This document shows, one piece after another, positions 15,761-22,592 of a stretch of DNA of 22,592 bases. Made by a program: the position numbers and the translations under genes. Position 1 is the stretch's first letter, and each line of letters opens with the position of its first letter. Below the pieces are notes generated by a model. The model did no database searches. It saw only the letters and a program-made list of their open reading frames with translations, and was not told the DNA's origin. This DNA is from Euryarchaeota archaeon UBA82 (GTDB lineage Archaea > Thermoplasmatota > Poseidoniia > Poseidoniales > Poseidoniaceae), in assembly GCA_002496635.1 (NCBI GenBank), contig DAKQ01000093.1, positions 10,602-33,193 on the forward strand. Direction: 5' to 3'.

Positions 15761-17389
15761 ATGGTCCACGTACTCGAAGCTGGTCTTACCTACCTTGAAG
15801 CAAATAATCCAAACAACCGCCCCGCTGTAAAGGGGTTCAATATTATCAACGGTCAGTTAACCGAAGCAAGCGACGGTTCCACCTTTGAATCACGCAATCC
15901 TGCAATCCTCGATGATATGCTTGGAACATTCCCTCTTTCAACAAAAGACGACGTCCATGCTGCCTTGGATGCTGCTCATGCTGCATTCCCATCATGGGCT
16001 GCAACTCCTGCACCAACCCGTGGCCAGATTATCGGTAACATGGGAAGACTCCTCATGGAACACAAAGATGCGATCGTTGCATTGGAAACAAGAGAGATTG
16101 GGAAGACTCTGAAAGAATCAGCAGGATCGGTTCAAGAAGCGATTGATACATGTCTTTTTTTCCAGTCTGAAGGGAGAAGACTCTACGGTCAAACGGTCAA
16201 CTCGGAATTGCCTGACAAAGAACTGTTCACATACCGCCGACCACTTGGTGTCTGTGGAATCATCAATGCATGTAACTTCCCTGCAGCCGTTCCATTCTGG
16301 AAGATGATTCCAGCGATCATGTGCGGAAATACCTGCGTTTGGAAGAGTCCACAGGACGCCCCTCTACTCTCTTTCGCTCTTGCTCGAATCATGCACGAGT
16401 CTGGACTTCCAGACGGTGTAATCAATCTGGTTCATGGAAAAGGAAGTGGAGCAGGACAATACCTGGTCGATGCAGTTGACGAAGGCCGAGTCAACAAAAT
16501 TTCCTTCACTGGTTCGACAGAAGTCGGTAAGATGATCGGTGAAGTTTGTGGACGAAACCTTGTCTCTTGTTCTCTTGAACTCGGCGGAAAGAACCCACTT
16601 GTCGTCATGCCAAGCGCAAACCTTGACAACGCTGTAGAAGGCGCATACTGGGGAGCATTTGGAACAGCAGGACAACGTTGCACATCGCTTGGAAACCTTA
16701 TTGTTCACAAAGATGTTTACAATGAATTCATGACCAAATTCATGGCAAAGGTAGAAGCAACAAAGATTGGCGATTCGCTTGTTCACGATGGTGTTCTTTA
16801 CGGACCAATGCTTTCCGAGAAATACGCTAATGATTTCCTAACTGGTGTAGACATGTGTCTTGAATCTGGTGCAAAGCAAATCTTTGGCCAAGGACGAATT
16901 ACCAGCGACAACAAGCCAACAAACTTCCACGGCACAGCAGAAGATGGTGTGTTCATGTGGCCTCACGTTTTCACAGAAGTTACCGAGGACATGAAGTGTT
17001 TCCATGAAGAAGTGTTTGGCCCTGCGGTTACAATCTGCAAAGCAAGCGATTTCGATCATGCTCTACACCTTGCTAACGCTAGCCCGTATGGACTATCCTC
17101 TGCAATATACACCAACGACCGATTGGAAGCATATCGATTCAAGACCGGCATCAAGGCGGGTATGACTGGAATCAACAACTCAACAACTGGTGCTGAAGCT
17201 CACCTTCCATTCGGCGGTGTCAAAGGCTCTGGAAACGGCACACGTGAATCCGGTATCTGGGTTATTGAAGCCTATTCATACTGGCATGCGGTCAATGACG
17301 AACTCTCTGGAAAACTGCAACTTGCACAGATGGATGTTGAAGAAATCGAGATGGTTGAAGCCCAAGTCGACTGGACTAACCTGGTCTAA
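15761..17389 (+). CDS. NAD(P)-dependent aldehyde dehydrogenase family protein
   Basis: This enzyme oxidises an aldehyde to a carboxylate with NAD(P)+. From the ATG at 15761 (MVHVLEAGL) it has 542 residues, slightly longer than the usual 480-510, with an acidic C-terminal extension. Visible motifs are NACNFP, the cofactor-fold FTGSTEVG (about 249-256), general-base glutamate in LELGGKN (about 273), catalytic cysteine in GTAGQRCTS (about 307), and EEVFGP. GTAGQRCT and the C-terminal TTGAEAHLPFGG recall the ALDH7 (aminoadipate-semialdehyde) branch more than classic succinate-semialdehyde enzymes, but the substrate is not determined. An in-frame ATG at 15707 lies inside a probable TATA box and would add a basic stretch unlike the family, so I prefer 15761; GGAGGGAG at 15737-15744 is rather far upstream. 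Confidence 0.93.
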   Translation: MVHVLEAGLTYLEANNPNNRPAVKGFNIINGQLTEASDGSTFESRNPAILDDMLGTFPLSTKDDVHAALDAAHAAFPSWAATPAPTRGQIIGNMGRLLMEHKDAIVALETREIGKTLKESAGSVQEAIDTCLFFQSEGRRLYGQTVNSELPDKELFTYRRPLGVCGIINACNFPAAVPFWKMIPAIMCGNTCVWKSPQDAPLLSFALARIMHESGLPDGVINLVHGKGSGAGQYLVDAVDEGRVNKISFTGSTEVGKMIGEVCGRNLVSCSLELGGKNPLVVMPSANLDNAVEGAYWGAFGTAGQRCTSLGNLIVHKDVYNEFMTKFMAKVEATKIGDSLVHDGVLYGPMLSEKYANDFLTGVDMCLESGAKQIFGQGRITSDNKPTNFHGTAEDGVFMWPHVFTEVTEDMKCFHEEVFGPAVTICKASDFDHALHLANASPYGLSSAIYTNDRLEAYRFKTGIKAGMTGINNSTTGAEAHLPFGGVKGSGNGTRESGIWVIEAYSYWHAVNDELSGKLQLAQMDVEEIEMVEAQVDWTNLV

Positions 17390-17398
17390 ACGTTAGAT

Positions 17399-17409
17399 TA
17401 TATCTTCAT
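17399..17409 (+). promoter_or_regulatory. Candidate TATA promoter of the succinate dehydrogenase operon
   Basis: TATATCTTCAT in an AT-rich stretch just after the dehydrogenase stop is identical to the element at 5061-5071. It would start transcription near 17425-17430 and leave a leader of about 75 bases. The following TTTTCTTG could also serve as a T-rich terminator for the upstream gene. Confidence 0.45.
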
Positions 17410-17445
17410 TTTCTTGCTAAAATCACACAGGGGTAAAGGGCCAAC

Positions 17446-17460
17446 CTCAAAGACCTTGAG
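17446..17460. repeat. Short inverted repeat in the sdh leader
   Basis: CTCAA-AGACC-TTGAG is a five-base inverted repeat with a five-base spacer, 45 bases before the sdhC ATG and just past the predicted transcription start. It is a possible operator, but arms this short can be chance. Confidence 0.25.
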
Positions 17461-17504
17461 TCGTTGGATAAACTATTCCCACACTCTGGGAGGGCGTGAA
17501 CTTC

Positions 17505-18314
17505 ATGGGCGAAGGTATCAAACTTCCAGTTATCAACGGATTGGGACGAACAGATCGAATAGACAAATGGTGGACGCAGCCATTAGCAATGGGGATTGCA
17601 CTCACTGCTGCACTTATTTACACTGCTTGGCGACTTGTCATCTTCCCAGATAGTATTTCTTACGAACTTGAAGGATCGGAAGTGATGTCACCAATTTTCT
17701 CTCCAAACATACTCAAATGGGATCTCTTTGGCCTCAATGAGTGGGATCATCCTGGCTGGGTCAACGCTGCAATCCTTGTCCTATGGATTCCATTCGGTTT
17801 CCGTGGAACCTGCTACTACATGCGTCGAGTCTACTACAGAACCTTCTTTGCAAGTCCTACGGCTTGCTGGGTTGACGAACCTGACATCAACAAGAAAATT
17901 GGATACGGTGGAGAAAAACGCCTGTTCATCCTCAATAATCTACACAGATACTTCCTCTATGCTGCAATCATTATCATCGCCATCAAATGGTGGGATGTTA
18001 CGCACACACTCCATTTTGAAGAAGGATGGGGGTTCTCTTTTGGTACATTCATCATGGCGACTGAAGCGTTTTTGTTGACCATGTACGTCACATCATGCCA
18101 CGCTCTGCGTCACCTTGCCGGTGGAAGTTTAGATCGCTGGGTCAGCGGTATCACTGCACTTCGTGGAAAACTCTTCAAGAAAATCAGCGTATTCAACCGA
18201 TCACACGGCTTTTGGTTCTGGACCAGCCTTGGATTTGTATTTTTGGGCGACTTATGGACGCTTGCGGTAGCTGAAGGGCACATCAATGACATGGCCTTCG
18301 TAATCATGGGGTGA
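17505..18314 (+). CDS. sdhC: Succinate dehydrogenase membrane anchor, actinobacterial Sdh1-like
   Basis: This is the membrane subunit that passes electrons from the iron-sulfur subunit to quinone. The 269 residues contain about five hydrophobic helices (near 27-46, 86-102, 149-166, 178-200, 234-257). The single large anchor gene directly before sdhA-sdhB, and the motif [15 protein letters not shown] followed by TACW and NNLHRYF, recall the anchor of mycobacterial/streptomycete Sdh1 and not the SdhC+SdhD pair of proteobacteria. C103, C121, H147, C198, H199, H203 and H234 are candidate metal or heme ligands. The ATG at 17505 is chosen over the GTG at 17496 because GGAGG (17489-17493) is too close to the GTG. 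It is four bases from sdhA. Confidence 0.85.
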   Translation: MGEGIKLPVINGLGRTDRIDKWWTQPLAMGIALTAALIYTAWRLVIFPDSISYELEGSEVMSPIFSPNILKWDLFGLNEWDHPGWVNAAILVLWIPFGFRGTCYYMRRVYYRTFFASPTACWVDEPDINKKIGYGGEKRLFILNNLHRYFLYAAIIIIAIKWWDVTHTLHFEEGWGFSFGTFIMATEAFLLTMYVTSCHALRHLAGGSLDRWVSGITALRGKLFKKISVFNRSHGFWFWTSLGFVFLGDLWTLAVAEGHINDMAFVIMG

Positions 18315-18318
18315 TTTA

Positions 18319-20175
18319 ATGAGTGAAGAATACATGAAACACGAATATGACGTGGTTGTTATCGGTGCTGGTGGAGCAGGCCTACGTGCTGCGATTGAAG
18401 CCGCACGCAGTGGTGCTAAAACCGCAATTATCACCAAATCTCTTCTTGGAAAAGCGCATACGGTCATGGCCGAAGGTGGTTGTGCTGCTGCTTTACAAAA
18501 CGCTGATCCTCGTGATGGATGGAAGGTTCACTTCCACGATACCATGAAGGGAAGCAAGTGGCTTGCTGACTGGCGTATGGCTGAATACCATGCTAAGGAA
18601 GCTCCTGACCGAGTACGGGAACTCGAACAATGGGGTGCTGTCTTTGACCGTACACCAAAACAACTCATCAATCAACGAAACTTCGGGGGACACACCTTCC
18701 CTCGACTCGCTCACGTCGGAGACGCAACTGGGCTCGAGATCATTCGGACACTCCAAGAACGGGGTATTCACGAAGGAATTGATATCTTCATGGAATACAC
18801 GGTTCGTCATCTTCTCAAGGAAGGCGATCGTGTAACGGGATGTGTTGCTTACACCCGTGTTGATGGTGAATTCCATGCGTTCTCAGCAAAGTCTGTCATC
18901 TTAGCTACTGGCGGAATTACTCGATGTTGGAGCGTATGCTCCGGTTCCTGGGAATACACGGGAGATGGTCATGCTATGGCAATGTGGGCTGGTGCTGAAC
19001 TACGTGACATGGAATTTATCCAATTCCATCCTACTGGAATGGTATGGCCTCCATCCGTACGAGGAATTCTCGTTACAGAAGGTGTTCGTGGAGAAGGTGG
19101 TCGTCTTACCAACAATGAAGGAGAGCGTTTCATGTTTGATTACGTTCCTGATATGTTCAAGGGCGACCACGCTGAAACCATCGAAGAATCGGATAAATGG
19201 GTCGAAGAAGTTGTTAGTGGAAAACTTGCAACTGTTCGCCGACCACCCGAACTCCTAACTCGAGACGTTGTTGCAAAAGCGATCAAAGCAGAGGTTGGTG
19301 CTGGAAGAGGTTCCGAACACGGCGGCGCATATCTCGACATTTCTCATCGTGGTCCAGAAGCCATCAAGAAGAAATTGCCTTCGATGTATCACCAATTCAT
19401 GGAATTGGCTGGTGTCGATATTACAAAAGACAAGATGGAAGTCGGTCCAACGGCTCACTATGTCATGGGGGGAATCCTCGTGAATGCTGAAACTCAGGAA
19501 TCAACTGTTCCTGGTTTGTATGCATGTGGAGAAGCTGCAAGTGGATTACATGGTGCAAACCGTCTCGGTGGAAACTCACTTTCTGATCTAATCACATTCG
19601 GAAAGCGGGCTGGTGAGTTCGCCTCAAAGCGTTCGAAAGACCTTGCTCAACCTTCTATTGATGATGCTCAAGTTCAGAAAGCAATCGAAGAAATGATTCA
19701 ACCTCTTAACAAAGAAGGTGGAGAAAATCCAGGAGTTATTTATGATGAAATGCGAGAAATGATGCAGAACAAAGTCGGAATCATTCGTACCAAGGATGAA
19801 CTTGAAGAAGCACTTGTGGAACTTAGTGACTTCAAGAAGCGAGCGCTTGCATCATTCCCAGGTACATCTCGACGTTACAATTCTGGATGGCATCAAGCAC
19901 TCGATTTAATCAACATGGCTGACGTATCCATAGCATGTGCTCTTGCTGCACTAACACGTGAAGAAAGCAGAGGTGGACATACTCGTGAAGATATGCCTGT
20001 ACCCGAGGACGAGTATTGGGGCAAGACTCTGAACATTATCTGGATGGAAGAGAGAGAAGTAAAGATTCGACAAGAGCCTGTAGAAGAGATGAGAGATGAT
20101 CTCAAGGATGCAATCAAGGAAGTTAAGGACATGATTGCCGAACGGGCTGAAAAACAAGCAGGAGGTGGTAAGTAA
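18319..20175 (+). CDS. sdhA: Succinate dehydrogenase/fumarate reductase flavoprotein subunit
   Basis: This subunit carries covalent FAD and oxidises succinate to fumarate (or the reverse). It has 618 residues. The Rossmann motif GAGGAG is at 16-21, and H47 in [10 protein letters not shown] is the expected FAD-linking histidine. Dicarboxylate-site residues are present: HPTG (237-240), EGVRGEGG (254-261), H380 in HYVMGG and R415 in GANRLGGNS. The capping and C-terminal helical domains are of normal length. GGTGA four bases before the ATG supports the start. It sits between the anchor and the iron-sulfur gene, with its stop overlapping the sdhB ATG by one base. Direction of catalysis cannot be told from sequence; in an aerobic marine archaeon oxidation of succinate is more likely. 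Confidence 0.97.
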   Translation: MSEEYMKHEYDVVVIGAGGAGLRAAIEAARSGAKTAIITKSLLGKAHTVMAEGGCAAALQNADPRDGWKVHFHDTMKGSKWLADWRMAEYHAKEAPDRVRELEQWGAVFDRTPKQLINQRNFGGHTFPRLAHVGDATGLEIIRTLQERGIHEGIDIFMEYTVRHLLKEGDRVTGCVAYTRVDGEFHAFSAKSVILATGGITRCWSVCSGSWEYTGDGHAMAMWAGAELRDMEFIQFHPTGMVWPPSVRGILVTEGVRGEGGRLTNNEGERFMFDYVPDMFKGDHAETIEESDKWVEEVVSGKLATVRRPPELLTRDVVAKAIKAEVGAGRGSEHGGAYLDISHRGPEAIKKKLPSMYHQFMELAGVDITKDKMEVGPTAHYVMGGILVNAETQESTVPGLYACGEAASGLHGANRLGGNSLSDLITFGKRAGEFASKRSKDLAQPSIDDAQVQKAIEEMIQPLNKEGGENPGVIYDEMREMMQNKVGIIRTKDELEEALVELSDFKKRALASFPGTSRRYNSGWHQALDLINMADVSIACALAALTREESRGGHTREDMPVPEDEYWGKTLNIIWMEEREVKIRQEPVEEMRDDLKDAIKEVKDMIAERAEKQAGGGK

Positions 20176-20942
20176 TGTCATTGAAAGGAAAGAAGCAGGC
20201 ATTCAAGGTTGCTCGTGGTGAAGACGGAGAAACAACATTGCAAGATTATGAAATTACTCTCGATGAAGGGATGGTCGTTCTCGACTGTGTTCATCGCATT
20301 CAACACGAAGAAGAACCTGGTATGGCGGTTCGTTGGAACTGTAAAGCAGGAAAGTGTGGTTCATGTTCTGCTGAAATCAACGGACGTCCACGGTTGATGT
20401 GCATGACTCGGATGAGTGATGTTGTTGCCGAAACCCCTGAAGGACAACCTATTGAAATCCGTCCAATGAAGGCATTCCCACACATCAAAGATCTTGTAAC
20501 AGATGTTCAATGGAATTACGATATTGCCCAAAAGATTGCTCCGATTAATGGTCCTGAAGAGATGAACTGGGAATTTAACCAAATGGAAGCTGATAGAGTC
20601 CAACAATTCCGAGAATGTATCGAGTGTTTCTTGTGTGTCAACACCTGTCACGTACTAAGAGATCACGAGATGTTTGACGGCTTTGCAGGACCAAGAAACC
20701 TCGTTCGACTTGCTCAGTATGAGATGCACCCGCTCGATACAGAAGACCGTATCCCTGAGATCAAGAAAGAATTTGGAATTGAATACTGTAACATCACCCG
20801 ATGTTGCACAGAGGTTTGTCCTGCCGGAATCCAAATCACTGATGATGCGATTATTCAGCTCAAAGAACGGGTTGTTGATCGCTATTATGATCCATTGCAG
20901 CGAATTTGGAGAACCATTACCCGGAAGAAGGTTCGATACTGA
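20175..20942 (+). CDS. sdhB: Succinate dehydrogenase/fumarate reductase iron-sulfur subunit
   Basis: This subunit carries electrons from FAD to the membrane anchor through three clusters. The 255 residues are of usual length. [2Fe-2S] ligands are C56, C61, C64 and C76. C148, C151, C154 with C215 fit the [4Fe-4S] centre, and C158, C205, C211 the [3Fe-4S] centre; spacing is as in E. coli SdhB, so the classic three-cluster set is expected and not a 4Fe-4S variant. GGAGGTGG at 20161-20168 gives a strong ribosome binding site six bases before the ATG, which overlaps the sdhA stop. A T-rich stretch right after the stop may end the operon. Confidence 0.97.
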   Translation: MSLKGKKQAFKVARGEDGETTLQDYEITLDEGMVVLDCVHRIQHEEEPGMAVRWNCKAGKCGSCSAEINGRPRLMCMTRMSDVVAETPEGQPIEIRPMKAFPHIKDLVTDVQWNYDIAQKIAPINGPEEMNWEFNQMEADRVQQFRECIECFLCVNTCHVLRDHEMFDGFAGPRNLVRLAQYEMHPLDTEDRIPEIKKEFGIEYCNITRCCTEVCPAGIQITDDAIIQLKERVVDRYYDPLQRIWRTITRKKVRY

Positions 20943-21043
20943 TACTATTTCTTCTAAAAACCATTTTTGGCACCCTGAAAAACATAGCGTCATATACTCG
21001 CTTAATGGAATTGTTCTTACAACCAATTCTCTTGGATGAAATT

Positions 21044-21145
21044 ATGTGGGATTTATGTTACGGTTTGTTTCTAATTTTAGCGATAATTATCGCAATTAGA
21101 AAGGGATGGTTAAAATCTGCTTTGGAGATCCTTTTTGGACCATAA
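21044..21145 (+). CDS. Possible 33-residue single-helix membrane microprotein
   Basis: A short frame encodes MWDLCYGLFLILAIIIAI followed by the basic RKGWLKSALEILFGP: one hydrophobic helix with a positive flank, as in many small membrane proteins. GGATGA lies four bases before the ATG. The frame is open further upstream, with an in-frame ATG at 21005, but that part looks non-coding. It stands alone in the gap between sdhB and the convergent cyclotransferase gene and contains a 14-base palindrome. Composition and ribosome binding site favour a gene, but chance cannot be excluded. Confidence 0.3.
   Translation: MWDLCYGLFLILAIIIAIRKGWLKSALEILFGP
21080..21093. repeat. Perfect 14-bp palindrome
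   Basis: GCGATAATTATCGC is identical to its reverse complement. It lies inside the possible microprotein frame, 138 bases after sdhB ends. It could be a protein binding site or a hairpin; the match is perfect but solitary in the window. Confidence 0.35.
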
Positions 21146-21160
21146 CAACGCTACCGTTGT
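21145..21160. terminator. Small hairpin between convergent genes
   Basis: ACAACG-CTAC-CGTTGT forms a six-base stem with a four-base loop in the gap between the + strand genes and the minus-strand cyclotransferase stop at 21187. Its position suits a bidirectional terminator, but there is no clear T-run on either side. Confidence 0.3.
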
Positions 21161-21186
21161 AAAGAGAAATGGAAATACAACTTCCT

Positions 21187-22047
21187 TTACATCCGTTGCT
21201 TCCAACGGCCAGATTCAATCCGAGTCATTTCCTCAACGTGTCCCGAATAGACATATGTCCACGCCCATTGCACGCCTTGATTCGTTTGAACCGGAACAAT
21301 CGTTCGTTCATACAGAGAATTTTTGTTCTCATAACCATAGAACCCTTCAATCGAGTCCATATTGTTCAAGCATGACTCAACGTCATTCATTTTGATTATC
21401 TCTCCGTGAACAATCCCCTCTCCAGTCTTCACACCTGGAAAATAATCGAGATCATAGAGTGCTCCATGCATTCTCCCGTTTTGCATTGATTCAATGTATG
21501 GAGAAAGCTCTCCATGGCGAACCTCTCCACTCATCAATGTCCCGTAAACAAACAAATGTTCGATGACGGGTGCTTCCCATTTATCATTCCTCGAATGAGC
21601 GAGACCAGTGTCTGGCAATCCTCGATTGAGAAGCCCTCGCTGAATCAAATCGGCATACTCTTCAGTTGGTTGAATGTAATGGGGCTTGATTTTATCTTCA
21701 CAAACGATGTAGGTCAAAGCCGTAATAATTTCTCCACCTTCCCTCACGACCATGACTTCCTTTGGTTCATAGTAGCCTCCTTTTGTTCCTTCTTTCATAT
21801 TCATCGTTCGCCAACCCTCCTCGTCCAAATCAAAGAGAGCACCCGGTGTTGCGTGGTAATGATTCAGAGGAACCACGTCCGCAGCACCTCCTTTTCGCCC
21901 TGTAGAATAATAGTGGAATTTCAAATTGTGGCCAAGGATCCATGCTGCTTCGATCTCAGTTAATCCATCAGGATTACGACCGTTTCTTTCGCAATATTCT
22001 TTCCAGTCCTTCCAGTCTAAGTTTGACCCGTATCCAAAATACATCAT
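21187..22047 (-). CDS. Tandem gamma-glutamylcyclotransferase-like protein (two domains)
   Basis: The 286-residue protein holds two GGCT/AIG2-fold domains. The first (1-155) starts FGYGSNL (4-10), the substrate loop of gamma-glutamylcyclotransferases, with the expected catalytic glutamate in KEG (E86). The second (160-286) starts FVYGTL (166-171), the AIG2-like form, with glutamate in DSIEG (E234). Both active sites look intact. Members cyclise gamma-glutamyl amino acids or gamma-glutamylamines to 5-oxoproline; the substrates here are unknown. I place the start at the ATG at 22047; the frame is open to a GTG at 22104, which would overlap serS. It follows serS on the same strand with a 44-base gap containing its own likely promoter. 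Confidence 0.85.
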   Translation of the reverse strand: MMYFGYGSNLDWKDWKEYCERNGRNPDGLTEIEAAWILGHNLKFHYYSTGRKGGAADVVPLNHYHATPGALFDLDEEGWRTMNMKEGTKGGYYEPKEVMVVREGGEIITALTYIVCEDKIKPHYIQPTEEYADLIQRGLLNRGLPDTGLAHSRNDKWEAPVIEHLFVYGTLMSGEVRHGELSPYIESMQNGRMHGALYDLDYFPGVKTGEGIVHGEIIKMNDVESCLNNMDSIEGFYGYENKNSLYERTIVPVQTNQGVQWAWTYVYSGHVEEMTRIESGRWKQRM

Positions 22048-22060
22048 CTCAACCCGCTCC

Positions 22061-22074
22061 GGATTAAGTAATCC
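22061..22074. promoter_or_regulatory. Palindrome and AT-rich promoter before the cyclotransferase gene
   Basis: GGATTA-AG-TAATCC is a six-base-arm inverted repeat 14 bases before the ATG at 22047. Immediately upstream on the minus strand is the AT-rich TTTAATAAATATTAATGG (22074-22091), a TATA candidate about 30-40 bases from the start. The palindrome would sit between TATA and transcription start, a typical site for a repressor. Confidence 0.4.
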
Positions 22075-22091
22075 ATTAATATTTATTAAAC

Positions 22092-22592
22092 TTACCAATT
22101 GCACGGTTCAAGAATCTCTTGACCTTGCATATACGGTTGAAGAGCCTCAGGTACTTTGACGCGACCATCTTCGAGTTGGTTCTGTTCGATGATTGCTACG
22201 AGAGCCCTTGAAGTCGCTACTGCGGTCGAATTCAATGTGTGAACCATCGGCTGATTTGGATGACCAGGTGTTCCATATCGAATATCGAGTCTGTTGGACT
22301 GATAGTCTGTACAGTTTGAACACGATACAATTTCTTTGAATGCTTTCGCACCTGGAAGCCATGCTTCAAGATCATACTTGCGAGCGGCAACTGTACCCAT
22401 GTCACCCGTACAGATGTTGACAACTTCATAATGAAGCCCGAGAGCATCCCATAGATCTACGCAGTTTTGTAATAATTCTTCATGAAGTTCCCAAGATGTT
22501 TCTGGTGTTGCGATGATAATCTGTTCAACTTTTGTGAACTGGTGAACTCTCCAGATGCCTCTGTCTGATTGACCATGAGCTCCAACCTCTCG
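22092..22592 (-). CDS. serS: Seryl-tRNA synthetase (3' part, gene continues beyond window)
   Basis: This class II synthetase charges tRNA-Ser. The visible 166 residues form the C-terminal part of the catalytic core; the frame is open to the last base, so the N-terminal tRNA-binding coiled coil and motif 1 lie outside. Class II motif 2 is visible as RGIWRVHQF near the edge, then the serine/ATP site region NICTGDMGTVAARKYDLE and SNCTDYQSNRLDIRY. Motif 3 is near ALVAIIEQNQLEDG, followed by a normal short tail VPEALQPYM. It is the common bacterial/archaeal form, not the rare methanogen type, judged from these motifs. The cyclotransferase gene follows on the same strand. Confidence 0.96.
   Translation of the reverse strand, partial: REVGAHGQSDRGIWRVHQFTKVEQIIIATPETSWELHEELLQNCVDLWDALGLHYEVVNICTGDMGTVAARKYDLEAWLPGAKAFKEIVSCSNCTDYQSNRLDIRYGTPGHPNQPMVHTLNSTAVATSRALVAIIEQNQLEDGRVKVPEALQPYMQGQEILEPCNW

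Noticed and set aside
22048..22104. Upstream GTG start for the cyclotransferase gene
   Set aside because: It would overlap serS and translate the palindrome and AT-rich promoter; the family's first strand begins at MMYFGYGSNL.
1..22592. CRISPR array, IS element, integrase or phage island
   Set aside because: No direct-repeat array, transposase, integrase or long terminal inverted repeats were seen; gene content is housekeeping and membrane proteins.

Overview
The window looks like a piece of an archaeal chromosome. My best guess is a marine Thermoplasmatota, group II (Poseidoniales-like); this is inference from gene content, not from a marker-gene match. Supporting signs are an archaeal CDC48/VAT-type double AAA+ ATPase, a pyrB-pyrI pair as in many archaea, a TtuA/NcsA-type tRNA thiolase with two zinc fingers and three Fe-S cysteines, AT-rich TATA-like elements, and GGAGG/GGTGA ribosome binding sites. 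Genes are tightly packed with short gaps. I see no rRNA, tRNA, CRISPR array, IS element or phage gene.

Layout. (1) 1-2455: the 3' end of a TPR-like gene (+) meets a six-helix membrane protein with a long helical cytosolic tail (-). (2) 2537-4968: pyrB and pyrI (+), encoding catalytic and regulatory chains of aspartate carbamoyltransferase, overlap by one base; a tRNA 2-thiolation enzyme (-) converges on them. (3) 4969-5225: a divergent intergenic region with a long inverted repeat, a probable promoter and two GC-rich hairpins. (4) 5226-8953: a three-gene + strand operon encoding a small roadblock/LC7-like protein, a 1046-residue protein with a roadblock-like segment and a long coiled coil, and a two-helix membrane protein. 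This is the best candidate here for an undescribed system. (5) 8954-15651, all minus: CDC48 ATPase, PRC-barrel protein, then a compact DUF4350-like / DUF58 / eight-helix membrane operon with no MoxR ATPase in view. (6) 15761-20942, plus: aldehyde dehydrogenase, then a three-gene succinate dehydrogenase operon (anchor, flavoprotein, iron-sulfur protein). Its anchor resembles the actinobacterial Sdh1 type and has a Cys/His set suggestive of a membrane metal centre. (7) 20943-22592: a possible 33-residue microprotein, a protein with two tandem gamma-glutamylcyclotransferase-like domains (-), and the 3' part of serS (-).

The recognised genes cover pyrimidine synthesis, tRNA modification and charging, protein unfolding, and the TCA cycle/respiratory chain. 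The unrecognised ones are mostly membrane or coiled-coil proteins in two operons (5226-8953 and 8954-13032) whose ends abut tail to tail with no gap. Several likely starts lie downstream of the longest open frame; the entries give the reasons.
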